A stretch of 64,000 bases of DNA from CAZWZG01 sp964638245 (GTDB taxonomy: Bacteria > Pseudomonadota > Alphaproteobacteria > Rhodobacterales > Rhodobacteraceae): contig CAZWZG010000002.1 of NCBI GenBank assembly GCA_964638245.1, positions 10,152 to 74,151 on the forward strand, read 5' to 3'. The notes beneath the pieces were generated by a model, which saw only the letters and a list, made by a program, of their open reading frames with translations, was not told the origin of the DNA and did not search any database. Numbering within the stretch: the stretch's first letter is position 1; each line of letters opens with the position of its first letter. The position numbers and the translations under genes were made by a program. Shown in pieces: positions 17,855 through 25,539 of the stretch.

Positions 17855-19927
17855 ATGGACGCCAGCCAGATCCTTTTCGACACACTTGTTCCGATGCCAC
17901 TGGTCTGGGCATTGGCGGGTTTGGCCGTTGCGGCGTTGTCGTTCGGCATCTGGCGCGGGTTAGGCGGATGGTGGCTACGGGCATTTTCGCTGGCAGCGCT
18001 GGGCCTTGCCTTGGCGAACCCGTCGCTACAGCAAGAAGACCGCACGCCGCTGTCCGACATCGTCGTGCTGGTCGTAGACGAAAGCGCAAGCCAACGGATC
18101 GCGGATCGGCCAGACCAGACGTCCGAGGCCATCTTGGCCATCGAAAACGAAATCGCGGATCTGGCGAACACCGAGTTGCGCATCGTGCGCGTCGGCGACA
18201 GCGATCAGGACCAGGGTACACTTTTGATGCAGGCGTTGAGCGAGGCCATGGCGGAAGAACCGCGTGCGCGTCTGGCCGGGGCAATCTTCCTGTCTGACGG
18301 GCGCTTGCACGACATCGAAGCTGCGCCGGATTTCCCGGCCCCGGTGCACCTGTTGTTGACGGGGCGCGAAACCGACTGGGATCGGCGTTTGTCGGTTCAA
18401 AACGCACCTGCCTTTGCCATTTTGGGTGAGCCGGTCACGCTGACGCTTCGGATCGACGATGATGGTTCTGTGCCAACCGATATTGCGGGCCAGGCAAGGC
18501 TCGAGATTTCCGTTGATGGGGGCGAGCCGCAAACCTTTGACGTGCCCGTTGGCGAAGACCTTGAGTTGCCAGTCACGCTGCCCCATGGCGGCATGAATGT
18601 TATCCAGTTCACGGTGCCTCAGGCGGACGGGGAACTGACCGATCGCAATAATACCGCGATCGTCCAGATCAATGGCGTGCGCGATCGACTTCGGGTGCTG
18701 CTCGTCTCGGGCGAACCTCATCCGGGTGAGCGCACGTGGCGCAACCTTTTGAAATCGGATGCTTCGGTCGATCTTGTGCATTTCACGATTCTGCGGCCGC
18801 CCGAAAAGCAGGACGGCGTTCCGGTGTCTGAACTATCGCTCATTGCGTTCCCAACGCGCGAGCTGTTTCTTGAGAAGATTGATGAATTCGATCTGATCAT
18901 CTTCGACCGCTACAAGCGGCGGGGCATTCTGCCGTCAATCTATCTGGACAATATCCGCCAGTACGTCGAGAGCGGCGGTGCGCTCTTGATCGCGGCGGGG
19001 CCGGACTTTGCCGGAGCCGAAAGTATCTATCGGTCGCCGTTGTCCAGTATTGTGCCTGCCTCGCCGTCGGGCGGCGTGTTGGAAGAGTCCTTCCAGCCTC
19101 AAATCTCGGAACTTGGCCACCGTCATCCGGTGACCGAAGGATTGGCTGGCCCGGATCCCGAAGCGGACCCGACATGGGGCAGCTGGCTGCGCCTGATCGA
19201 CCTCATCGATCCCAAGCCGGGGGCACAGATCGTCATGACGGCCCGCGACGACCGCCCGCTACTGGTGCTGGAGCGCGCCGGAGATGGGCGGGTTGCTCTG
19301 ATGGGCTCGGATCACGCCTGGCTCTGGTCGCGCGGGTACGAAGGCGGTGGGCCGCAACTGGAGCTGCTGCGCAGATTGGCCCATTGGCTCATGCAGGAAC
19401 CCGAGTTGGAAGAAGAGGCGCTGACCGCCACGGGGGAAGGCCAGCGTATGACCGTGACCGAGCGGACGTTGGGCGATAGCGCTGGCGTGGCGATCGTGAC
19501 GGCCCCGGACGGGACGGAGAGCGAGGTTCCTCTGGAAGAAGCAACGCCCGGCCGGTTCCAAGCAATCTATGACGCGCCTGAAATCGGGCTCTACCGCGTG
19601 CGAGCGGGTGACAAGGAAACCGTGATCGCGCTGGGCCCTGCGGCCCCACGCGAGTTTGTTCAAACCATTGCATCTGGGGACCTTATGGAGCCGCTCGTGG
19701 ACGCCAAGCGCGGCGGTATCCAGACCGTCGAAGACGGTGTGCCCGATCTGCGCCGCGTTCGCGCAGATCGTCCCGCATCAGGGCGCGGCTGGATCGGGAT
19801 CACGCCCAGAGAGGCCTTCGTGACCGCCGATATCCGCATCACGCCCCTCCTTCCGGCCTGGGCGTTTCTGATCCTGTCGGCACTTTTCGCGATTAGCGGA
19901 TGGCTTTGGGAAGGACGCCGCACTTAG
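17855..19927 (+). CDS. Large membrane protein of the MoxR operon (VWA/GATase-like)
   Basis: A 690-residue protein whose ATG directly follows the preceding stop codon. Two N-terminal helices (about 12-32, 38-55) are followed by a VWA-like domain (SDIVVLVVDESASQRIADRPDQT, residues about 67-90; GAIFLSDGRLHD), beta-sandwich regions, a GATase1-like domain (LRVLLVSGEPHPGERTW ... FDLIIFDRYKR ... GGALLIAAGPDFAG) and a C-terminal helix (PAWAFLILSALFAISGWLW). The metal site DxSxS appears as DESAS. With the other three genes it forms the alphaproteobacterial MoxR-DUF58-DUF4159 module; function is not established. Confidence 0.88.
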   Translation: MDASQILFDTLVPMPLVWALAGLAVAALSFGIWRGLGGWWLRAFSLAALGLALANPSLQQEDRTPLSDIVVLVVDESASQRIADRPDQTSEAILAIENEIADLANTELRIVRVGDSDQDQGTLLMQALSEAMAEEPRARLAGAIFLSDGRLHDIEAAPDFPAPVHLLLTGRETDWDRRLSVQNAPAFAILGEPVTLTLRIDDDGSVPTDIAGQARLEISVDGGEPQTFDVPVGEDLELPVTLPHGGMNVIQFTVPQADGELTDRNNTAIVQINGVRDRLRVLLVSGEPHPGERTWRNLLKSDASVDLVHFTILRPPEKQDGVPVSELSLIAFPTRELFLEKIDEFDLIIFDRYKRRGILPSIYLDNIRQYVESGGALLIAAGPDFAGAESIYRSPLSSIVPASPSGGVLEESFQPQISELGHRHPVTEGLAGPDPEADPTWGSWLRLIDLIDPKPGAQIVMTARDDRPLLVLERAGDGRVALMGSDHAWLWSRGYEGGGPQLELLRRLAHWLMQEPELEEEALTATGEGQRMTVTERTLGDSAGVAIVTAPDGTESEVPLEEATPGRFQAIYDAPEIGLYRVRAGDKETVIALGPAAPREFVQTIASGDLMEPLVDAKRGGIQTVEDGVPDLRRVRADRPASGRGWIGITPREAFVTADIRITPLLPAWAFLILSALFAISGWLWEGRRT

Positions 19928-19944
19928 TGCTCTCCAAAGGTCAG

Positions 19945-19982
19945 TAAATATCCCGGTGGGGAAAGGGAGGCAGAGCCTCCCA
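19945..19982. repeat. Intergenic palindromic repeat, copy C
   Basis: AAATATCCCGGTGGGGAAA followed by the hairpin GGGAGGCAGAGCCTCCC (19965-19981). Same layout as the copies at 1057, 7443 and 53539, with compensating changes in the stem (GGGAGGC/GCCTCCC), which argues that the hairpin is what is conserved. Located between convergent genes. Confidence 0.7.
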
Positions 19983-20005
19983 AGCGCGAGCGCAGCGAGT
20001 GATTT

Positions 20006-20359
20006 CTAGCGCGGAACGTCGATTTCGACTGTTTCCCCTGACCAACCGTCGGTGTTGGTGCGCGATTCAATCACGACCGTCGCCAGCCCGTCGGGGATTT
20101 GCACACCCGCAAGGCTACGCGTGAAGGGCTGTTCGTTGACATGGGGGTGAAACAGCTCGCGATAGCCAAGCTCGGCCCCATCAGGCGCCAGAACGCGCCA
20201 CCCATCCGCGTAATCATCCCAGCCCGTATCGCCATGGCGTAGCGTGACGTCCACGCGCCAGCCGTTCGAGGCCTTGCTCAATTCAACGGCTTCGATCACC
20301 GCAGGATCGGCTTGCGTGATCGCGGGCGACATCATCAAAACAAGGGCAAGGGTTCTCAT
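20006..20359 (-). CDS. Small exported protein, unknown function
   Basis: From the ATG at 20359 the product has 117 residues and begins with a signal peptide (MRTLALVLMMSPAITQADPA, likely cleavage after the QA). The mature part (~95 residues) is predicted beta-rich, with WRVDVTLRHGDTGWDDYADGWRVLAPDG and RELFHPHVNEQPFTRSL; the histidines could bind a metal. I do not recognise a named family. A longer in-frame start at 20443 is less likely because it would bury the signal peptide. Probably periplasmic. Confidence 0.75.
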   Translation of the reverse strand: MRTLALVLMMSPAITQADPAVIEAVELSKASNGWRVDVTLRHGDTGWDDYADGWRVLAPDGAELGYRELFHPHVNEQPFTRSLAGVQIPDGLATVVIESRTNTDGWSGETVEIDVPR

Positions 20360-20488
20360 CGTGCGATCGTGCCATCGGCCTCGTCGAAAATCGAGCCTTG
20401 ATGCCCGCCCTGACAGCATCGTGACTGTTTCGCCCTTGGCCATAATCTCGCCCCATCCGCGCGCTATGCCGTTCGTGGGAGTTGGGAG

Positions 20489-21337
20489 ATGGGTATGCGT
20501 GGACTACGTTTTTTGGCGCTGTGCGCCGCTGTGCTTGCGTCGCCGGTACAGGCGAGCGATGGCAACGGGCTAACAAGCCTCTTTACGGCCGATGATAACC
20601 GAGGATGGGAAGGCGTTGGACGTCTCAACATCGGACGAAGCGGCTTTTGCACGGGCGCACTAATCGCGCCGCGTCTGGTTCTGACGGCCGCACACTGTCT
20701 TTTTGACCCAGAAAGCCACGCGCAGATCAATGCGGCAGAGGTCGAGTTTTTGGCGGGGTGGCGCAACGGGCGTGCCTCGGCCTATCGTGGTGTGCGCCGC
20801 GCTCTTGTTCATCCCGATTACGTGTACGAAGGACGCGAAGGGACGCTTCGTGTTGCCAACGATCTGGCGCTGCTTGAACTTGATCAACCTATCCGGAATG
20901 GGTCGGTCAAACCCTTCCGGATCGACTCGAAACCTTCGAAGGGCGAAGAGGTCAGCGTTGTATCTTATGCCTACGATCGCCATGAACGGCCTGCGCTCGA
21001 AGAGCTTTGCCACGTCCTTGCGCGGCAATCCGGCAGCCTGATCTTGAGTTGTTCAGTCGATTTCGGCTCGTCAGGTGCGCCGATTTTCGTGACCGTGGAT
21101 GGCGAGCCTAGGATCGTTTCAGTCGTTTCCGCCAAGGCCGAAGTGCGCAACAAGCCGGTGTCGCTCGGCACAAATCTGGAAGAGCCTTTGGCAGAGCTTC
21201 TTGATCTCCTTGAAAAAGGCGATGGCGTATTTGCAAAGACCGCAGATGAAGATCGCGCTGAAGCCCGAACACTGACACTTGATGCGCCGCGCGCACTGAA
21301 CGACGGTGGCAGCGGGGCCAAGTTTCTTCGCCCTTAA
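20489..21337 (+). CDS. Exported trypsin-like (S1) serine protease, divergent active site
   Basis: A 282-residue S1-family protein with a signal peptide (about residues 1-22). His69 lies in LTAAHC, the Asp is D125 in NDLALL, and the serine region reads GSSGAP, in which the usual GDSGGP aspartate is serine; Ser195 is the likely nucleophile. Cysteines flank the His loop and precede the Ser loop (SCSVDFGSSG), as for disulfides. A low-complexity tail follows residue 240. The missing Asp should alter the oxyanion or zymogen pocket, so activity may be reduced or specialised. It is tandem with a second protease gene and upstream of hsp20. Confidence 0.88.
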   Translation: MGMRGLRFLALCAAVLASPVQASDGNGLTSLFTADDNRGWEGVGRLNIGRSGFCTGALIAPRLVLTAAHCLFDPESHAQINAAEVEFLAGWRNGRASAYRGVRRALVHPDYVYEGREGTLRVANDLALLELDQPIRNGSVKPFRIDSKPSKGEEVSVVSYAYDRHERPALEELCHVLARQSGSLILSCSVDFGSSGAPIFVTVDGEPRIVSVVSAKAEVRNKPVSLGTNLEEPLAELLDLLEKGDGVFAKTADEDRAEARTLTLDAPRALNDGGSGAKFLRP

Positions 21338-21394
21338 GCGAACTCGCAAACCATTGAGTTGACGCTGGTTTGTCAGCGGGCGCATTGTGCGATC

Positions 21395-22084
21395 ATGCGG
21401 TTCGTACTGGTTCTCCTTCTTGTTTTTTCCCCGATGGTTTCATGGGCCGAAGGTCCAAGGGCCACAGCTGCCGCTGGGCTTTTGCAAAAGGGCAAGGGCG
21501 GGTTCTGTTCAGGGGTTCTAATCGAAGCCGATCTCGTGCTGACGGCGGCCCATTGTTTGTTCGGCAAGGTCGACGGTCGTGCGCTGGAAGCGTCAGACAT
21601 CGTGTTCCGAACAGGAGCCTATCCGGGCCGGATCGCCGAAGAACGTCGCGGAATCGCGTTTGTGCGACACCCGCTGTTCATCATCGCAAAACGGGCAGGG
21701 CAGGAGGAGACGGCATTCGACCTCGCGCTGGTTCGCCTCGATGAGGGCGTCTCCGACACGGTCGCAACGCCACTGCAAGTCCGGAAAGCAAACGCAAACA
21801 AGGGCGACAAGTTTCTTTTGGCAACTTGGCCACGGGGGCGCGGCGAACGCGCGCGGGAGCGGCAATGCCCCCTGCTTGCGCAGGATTTTGACCGTCTGTT
21901 GGTCGAATGTGTCGTCGTTCAAGGCGAAAGCGGTGGGCCGGTGCTTTGGCGCGAAGGTGATACGTTCTTTCTTGATGCGATTATGGTCGCCACAACCAAG
22001 ATCAACGATCGCCCTGCGGGGCTTGCCGTGCGGCGCCTGCAAGACCGTATCGATGCGATGATGGCGCTTCTGTCCGCCTCTTGA
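21395..22084 (+). CDS. Exported trypsin-like (S1) serine protease
   Basis: A 229-residue paralogue of the preceding gene with signal peptide (MRFVLVLLLVFSPMVSWAEG). The triad looks complete: His in LTAAHC, Asp in FDLALVRL and Ser in GESGGP. The same two pairs of cysteines are present. The ATG at 21395 starts the signal peptide; an upstream in-frame codon at 21359 would add a non-signal prefix. It begins 57 bases after the first protease gene. The heat-shock promoter of hsp20 overlaps its stop codon. Likely a periplasmic quality-control or processing protease. Confidence 0.9.
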   Translation: MRFVLVLLLVFSPMVSWAEGPRATAAAGLLQKGKGGFCSGVLIEADLVLTAAHCLFGKVDGRALEASDIVFRTGAYPGRIAEERRGIAFVRHPLFIIAKRAGQEETAFDLALVRLDEGVSDTVATPLQVRKANANKGDKFLLATWPRGRGERARERQCPLLAQDFDRLLVECVVVQGESGGPVLWREGDTFFLDAIMVATTKINDRPAGLAVRRLQDRIDAMMALLSAS

Positions 22085-22110
22085 ACCGTCGATAACACCT
22101 CCCCATCTAT
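22080..22110 (+). promoter_or_regulatory. Sigma-32 (RpoH) heat-shock promoter of hsp20
   Basis: CTTGAA (22080-22085), 15 bases, then CCCCATCTAT (22101-22110): an essentially perfect match to the RpoH consensus CTTGAA-N(13-15)-CCCCATNT. It overlaps the stop codon of the upstream protease and predicts a transcript start near 22116, giving an hsp20 leader of about 85 bases. Confidence 0.85.
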
Positions 22111-22116
22111 CTCTTG

Positions 22117-22200
22117 AAGGCGCCGATGATCGGGTCTTCACAAACTGCTGGTCTGTCCATTCGGAAGACCAAATTGGTGTCGCTCAAAGGAGGATATCTT
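22117..22200 (+). ncRNA. ROSE-like RNA thermometer in the hsp20 leader
   Basis: The predicted leader folds into two hairpins. The first is 22150-22170 (GGUCU/AGACC plus UCC/GGA, tetraloop AUUC). The second is 22176-22198: GGUGUC-G-CU pairs with AGGAUAUC, the loop CAAAGG is six bases, and G22182 is left bulged. Its 5' side contains UCGCU, matching the UYGCU signature of ROSE elements, pairing with the Shine-Dalgarno AGGA at 22191-22194 with the characteristic bulged G. Low-stability G-U pairs at the base suit melting on warming. Structure is worked out by hand. Confidence 0.65.
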
Positions 22201-22659
22201 ATGCGCACTTTTGATTTTTCGCCCCTGTACCGGGCAACTGTCGGCTTTGATCAAATGGCTGACCTTATGGACCGGGTCCTGACAGACGGGGCGGCGTCTC
22301 CATCTTATCCACCCTACAATATTGAGAAGACCGCCGATGATGCGTATCGCATTTCGATCGCGGTGGCCGGGTTCTCGGAAGGGGATCTTTCGGTGGAAAC
22401 CAAGGAAAACGCTCTTGTCGTGACGGCCAAGAAAGCCGCCGAAGATGACAGCAAAACCTATCTTCACCGTGGCATCGCGACCCGCGCGTTCGAGCGTCGG
22501 TTCCATCTTGCCGACCATGTTCGTGCGACGGGAGCAAGCTATGCTGACGGCATGCTGCACATCGACTTGATGCGCGAAGTGCCCGAGGCGCTCAAACCGC
22601 GCCGGATCGAAATCGCCAAAGGCGAAACGGTCGAGCACAAGGCCGTCGAACAAGCCTAA
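22201..22659 (+). CDS. Hsp20 family small heat-shock protein (IbpA-like)
   Basis: A 152-residue class A small heat-shock protein. The N-terminus MRTFDFSPLYRATVGFDQMADLMDRV is typical of alphaproteobacterial IbpA-like proteins, and the alpha-crystallin domain spans about residues 35-135 (PPYNIEKTADDAYRISIAVAGF ... LHRGIATRAFERRFHLADHV ... YADGMLHIDLMREVPEALKPRRIEI). It holds unfolding proteins as ATP-independent chaperone oligomers. ATG 22201 follows AGGAGG at optimal spacing; the SD is inside a proposed RNA thermometer. Transcription should be from the RpoH promoter at 22080. A strong terminator follows at 22713. Confidence 0.95.
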   Translation: MRTFDFSPLYRATVGFDQMADLMDRVLTDGAASPSYPPYNIEKTADDAYRISIAVAGFSEGDLSVETKENALVVTAKKAAEDDSKTYLHRGIATRAFERRFHLADHVRATGASYADGMLHIDLMREVPEALKPRRIEIAKGETVEHKAVEQA

Positions 22660-22712
22660 CCCTCTCGAAAAGGCGTGGTGCGCAACCCCCAGCATCTGCG
22701 CCTGTCGAGCCC

Positions 22713-22746
22713 ACGGCCCGTGATCCTCGCTACACGGGCCGTTTTT
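22713..22746 (+). terminator. Rho-independent terminator after hsp20
   Basis: ACGGCCCGTG (22713-22722) and CACGGGCCGT (22733-22742) form a perfect ten-pair stem with a ten-base loop, followed by a run of T to 22746. It separates hsp20 from the peroxiredoxin gene. Confidence 0.9.
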
Positions 22747-22847
22747 CGCACCATGTTTTCGAGGCCCATTGTGGGGGCTGTGGTCACCTCATAAGGTGCG
22801 CCAAACCCGACGAACGGGCAATTTTCAACATTTAGAAGGAGAGGCTT

Positions 22848-23504
22848 ATGGCACTTAGGATCAACGACACGGCCCCGGATTTCGTGGCGGACAGCACCGA
22901 GGGCTCGATCTCGTTTCACGATTGGATCGGGGATGGCTGGGCCATCATGTTCTCGCACCCGAAGGATTTCACGCCCGTTTGCACGACCGAGTTGGGCGCG
23001 ATGGCGGGCATCGCTGAAGAATTCGCCAAGCGGAACTGCAAGATCATCGGGATAAGCGTCGATCCGGTCGAGGCTCACCTGAAGTGGAAGGAAGACATCA
23101 AGGTCGCGACCGGGAATGGCGTCGACTATCCGATGATCGGCGATCCCGAACTCAAAGTGGCCAAGCTCTATGACATGCTACCTGCCGAAAGCGGTGACAC
23201 GTCCGAGGGGCGCACCGCTGCGGACAACCAGTCGGTGCGGACGGTTTTCCTCATCGGGCCGGACAAGAAAATCAAGATGCAGATGTCTTATCCGATGACC
23301 ACTGGCCGTAACTTCGACGAGCTTTTGCGCGTTCTGGACAGTGTCCAGATGACGGCCAAGCATAAGGTTGCCACGCCCGCCAACTGGAAAAGCGGTGAGG
23401 ATGTGATTGTTGTGCCTGCGGTGTCCGATGATGATGCTCGCGCGCAGCACGGAGACTTTGACGCGGTGCTGCCGTACCTGCGCAAGGTCAAGCAGCCGGG
23501 CTAG
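22848..23504 (+). CDS. 1-Cys peroxiredoxin (Prx6 subfamily)
   Basis: A 218-residue thioredoxin-fold peroxidase. The peroxidatic cysteine sits in PVCTTE (about residues 43-48) after FSHPKDFT, and the long C-terminal dimerisation arm (WKSGEDVIVVPAVSDDDARAQHG) marks the Prx6 subfamily. There is no clear resolving cysteine. It reduces H2O2 and organic hydroperoxides in the cytoplasm. AAGGAG lies eight bases before the ATG. It has its own transcription unit between two terminators. The neighbourhood (proteases, Hsp20) is stress-related. Confidence 0.95.
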   Translation: MALRINDTAPDFVADSTEGSISFHDWIGDGWAIMFSHPKDFTPVCTTELGAMAGIAEEFAKRNCKIIGISVDPVEAHLKWKEDIKVATGNGVDYPMIGDPELKVAKLYDMLPAESGDTSEGRTAADNQSVRTVFLIGPDKKIKMQMSYPMTTGRNFDELLRVLDSVQMTAKHKVATPANWKSGEDVIVVPAVSDDDARAQHGDFDAVLPYLRKVKQPG

Positions 23505-23557
23505 TATGAAGGCTGCGTTTCGCCTTCGGTGAGGATATTTTGGGCCAGATGAAGAAG

Positions 23558-23587
23558 CGGGTGCGCAGATATGCGTGCCCGTTTTTT
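23558..23587 (+). terminator. Terminator between peroxiredoxin gene and bciA
   Basis: CGGGTGCGCA (23558-23567) pairs with TGCGTGCCCG (23572-23581) as a ten-pair stem with two G-U pairs and a four-base loop, followed by six T. It ends two bases before the stop codon of the convergent bciA gene. Confidence 0.85.
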
Positions 23588-23588
23588 G

Positions 23589-24527
23589 TTAGAACACTGC
23601 GTGATCGGCAAGATCGTGTGTGGCTTCGCCGTCCAGAAGAGCCCGGTAGTGGTCGAGGAGCAGGTCCGCGCCCGTTTCGGGCGTTGCGGCGTCCGCGTAT
23701 GCACCCGTCTGCGGATCGCGAACGAGCATTGAGTGCGTTCCATAGAACAACCCGATCCGAGCAAGTTCCGCCTTTTCTGCCGCGCGCTTTGAGACGGTGC
23801 CGGCAACGCTGAGCGCTGAAATGATGGTCTTCATCACGCCCACCGGAATTGTGCGGACTGGTACGGGTCGACCGATCAGGGAACCAAGCATTTCAGCCTG
23901 ATCAAGCGGCGTAATCGCGGGGCCAGGGCCGCCGATTGGGCAGATCGCATTGCTGCATTCTGGTGCCGAAAGGCTTTGGACCATAAAGGCCGCAAGGTCG
24001 CGGTCTGAAATTGGCTTGCAGGCTGTCAGACGCCCGTCTCCGAACGCCAGAAACGGCTTGCCGCCCGCAACACGCGCAACCTGTCCCGACAAGGATTTAA
24101 AGAAGGCCGTGGGCCGCACGATGGTCCAGGTCAGTCCCGATCCCTTCAAGCTTTCCTCAAACGCCAGTTTGGCCTTCTGAAAGGCCAGTTTGGGTTCTTG
24201 CACACATAGCGCTGACAAAAGGACAAATCGCGGTGTTTCGGCCTGTTTTGTGGCCTCAAGGATCGCTTGATGAGCGTCATGATCGATCGACCATGCATCC
24301 TTGGGTGCGCCCGAGCGTGACGCCAAACAAGAGATGACCGCATCGAAAGGCTCATCGATGAAGGCATTGGCGAGCAAGCTCTTTGGATCATTGATGTCGG
24401 CGATGCGGGTCTGGACGATCTGTGCGTCACGCCGTCCGACGGCAACGGCATCATGCCCGTCTGCTTTCAACTTTCGGGCAACGGCCTGTCCAATGGTACC
24501 CGTTGCACCGAAAAGGAGGACGCGCAT
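23589..24527 (-). CDS. bciA: Divinyl (proto)chlorophyllide 8-vinyl reductase
   Basis: A 312-residue NADPH-dependent atypical SDR. The nucleotide motif GATGTIG is at residues 8-14. The stretch SRSGAPKDAWSIDHDAHQAILEA, followed by RFVLLSALCVQEPKLAFQKAKLAFE, VRPTAFFKSLSGQV, GDGRLTACKPISDRDLA and PIGGPGPAITPLDQAEML, closely follows the plant DVR / bacterial BciA enzyme. BciA reduces the C8 vinyl group of divinyl (proto)chlorophyllide in (bacterio)chlorophyll synthesis. It starts directly after the stop of a DUF1523 gene. Finding it away from a photosynthesis gene cluster is normal for this gene. It suggests a phototrophic genome, unless it has been retained without the pathway. Confidence 0.9.
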   Translation of the reverse strand: MRVLLFGATGTIGQAVARKLKADGHDAVAVGRRDAQIVQTRIADINDPKSLLANAFIDEPFDAVISCLASRSGAPKDAWSIDHDAHQAILEATKQAETPRFVLLSALCVQEPKLAFQKAKLAFEESLKGSGLTWTIVRPTAFFKSLSGQVARVAGGKPFLAFGDGRLTACKPISDRDLAAFMVQSLSAPECSNAICPIGGPGPAITPLDQAEMLGSLIGRPVPVRTIPVGVMKTIISALSVAGTVSKRAAEKAELARIGLFYGTHSMLVRDPQTGAYADAATPETGADLLLDHYRALLDGEATHDLADHAVF

Positions 24528-25139
24528 CTAGCCCCGGCGACCAAAGAGGCGATCGAACGCGCGCCGGACCCGGCCGCGCGCTGCGTCAGACGCATCCTCG
24601 ATGTCGTCAAAGACCGGATCGATACGGTCCTCGCGGAACCGAATCCAACGGGCGCGCAGCCAGAGGAGCAGCGCAGCAAGGGCGACAAAGAACCCGATAT
24701 TGAACCATGGGATCAGGGTTTGGTCGGGTCCGGTCGCCGGTCGGATCGAAACGGCGTTTGGAAAGGCGGTGAAAAGCGTGCTTCGCCAGCCGTAGTGGGT
24801 GACGATCACCCAAACCGGGTCGGCAGCCGTCGAGACAGTGTCGGCGGCGGCGGTCTGCAAGTTGGCGGTGTCGAATTTCAGGTAGGGCGGCCAGAAATTT
24901 GTATCCTCGTTGCGATAAACGCGCTCGCGTCCATTCGCGTTGACACCCTGGATAAAAAGCACGTCCTTATTGTCGAGCCCGCCGGAATCTGCGTAGAAAA
25001 TTCGGTTCATACCGAAATCGACGAACGTTTCGTAAGTGCCCACGATACGCACGATATCTCGCTGCGGCAGCGTATAGTGAAGGAAACCTCCAACCAGTAG
25101 GACAACGAACCCAATCAGGCTCCACCGGACATACTGCAT
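24528..25139 (-). CDS. DUF1523 family membrane-anchored protein
   Basis: A 203-residue protein with an N-terminal membrane helix (about 5-25), an extracytoplasmic domain (VRIVGTYETFVDFGMNRIFYADSGG ... VWVIVTHYGWRSTLFTAFPNAVSI) and a second helix (about 143-162) before a basic cytoplasmic tail. This architecture and the THYGWRS segment fit DUF1523, which is uncharacterised. ATG 25139 has GAGG eleven bases upstream; in-frame codons further upstream overlap a non-coding promoter region. Its TAG is immediately followed by the bciA ATG, so the two are cotranscribed. Confidence 0.82.
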   Translation of the reverse strand: MQYVRWSLIGFVVLLVGGFLHYTLPQRDIVRIVGTYETFVDFGMNRIFYADSGGLDNKDVLFIQGVNANGRERVYRNEDTNFWPPYLKFDTANLQTAAADTVSTAADPVWVIVTHYGWRSTLFTAFPNAVSIRPATGPDQTLIPWFNIGFFVALAALLLWLRARWIRFREDRIDPVFDDIEDASDAARGRVRRAFDRLFGRRG

Positions 25140-25239
25140 CGTTTTCCCTCGTCTTCGTCGCGTTTTTTGACATCTAAGCATTCGAACGCCGGTGTGGTAG
25201 CCTCTTTTCCCGGATCGCGTCTTGCGGCACTGTCGGACC

Positions 25240-25539
25240 ATGCCTGTCGCGCGCCCCAAGCTTGTTCCCTCCACCATCCACATCTGGTGCGGCTCATTCG
25301 CCTCCCAAGCGCTTGCGTTCGCGCATCTTATGGATTGCGGGATCGATGATCTCGACCGGTTTGAGGTGTTGGCGGCGGGTGATGCCCGGCGTCTCAACCA
25401 TTTCGGTTTGGCTGATGTGCCCGAAGTCACGGAGGGTGTCTTGATCCTTGATGTCGGGGCAATGGGCGCAGTTGCACCTTTTCAGGATACACAGCACTTA
25501 ACCTACCTTGGTGCCTTTAAGGGGCAAAGATATGAGTAG
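25240..25539 (+). CDS. Small conserved-looking protein, unknown function
   Basis: A 99-residue soluble protein (from ATG 25240) with a TIHIWCGSFASQALAFAHLMDCG start and an acidic middle (DDLDRFEVLAAGD). I do not recognise a family. Evidence that it is a gene: codon use like its neighbours, no alternative frame, and its stop at 25537-25539 overlaps the start of the next gene by eight bases, which implies coupled translation with the P1 peptidase. It starts about 100 bases from the divergent DUF1523 gene. Confidence 0.6.
   Translation: MPVARPKLVPSTIHIWCGSFASQALAFAHLMDCGIDDLDRFEVLAAGDARRLNHFGLADVPEVTEGVLILDVGAMGAVAPFQDTQHLTYLGAFKGQRYE

Noticed and set aside
23515..23557. TTCGGTGAGGATATTTTGGGCC as another repeat family member
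   Set aside because: It has the feel of a Rhodobacterales intergenic repeat, but only one copy is in the window, so it cannot be supported here.
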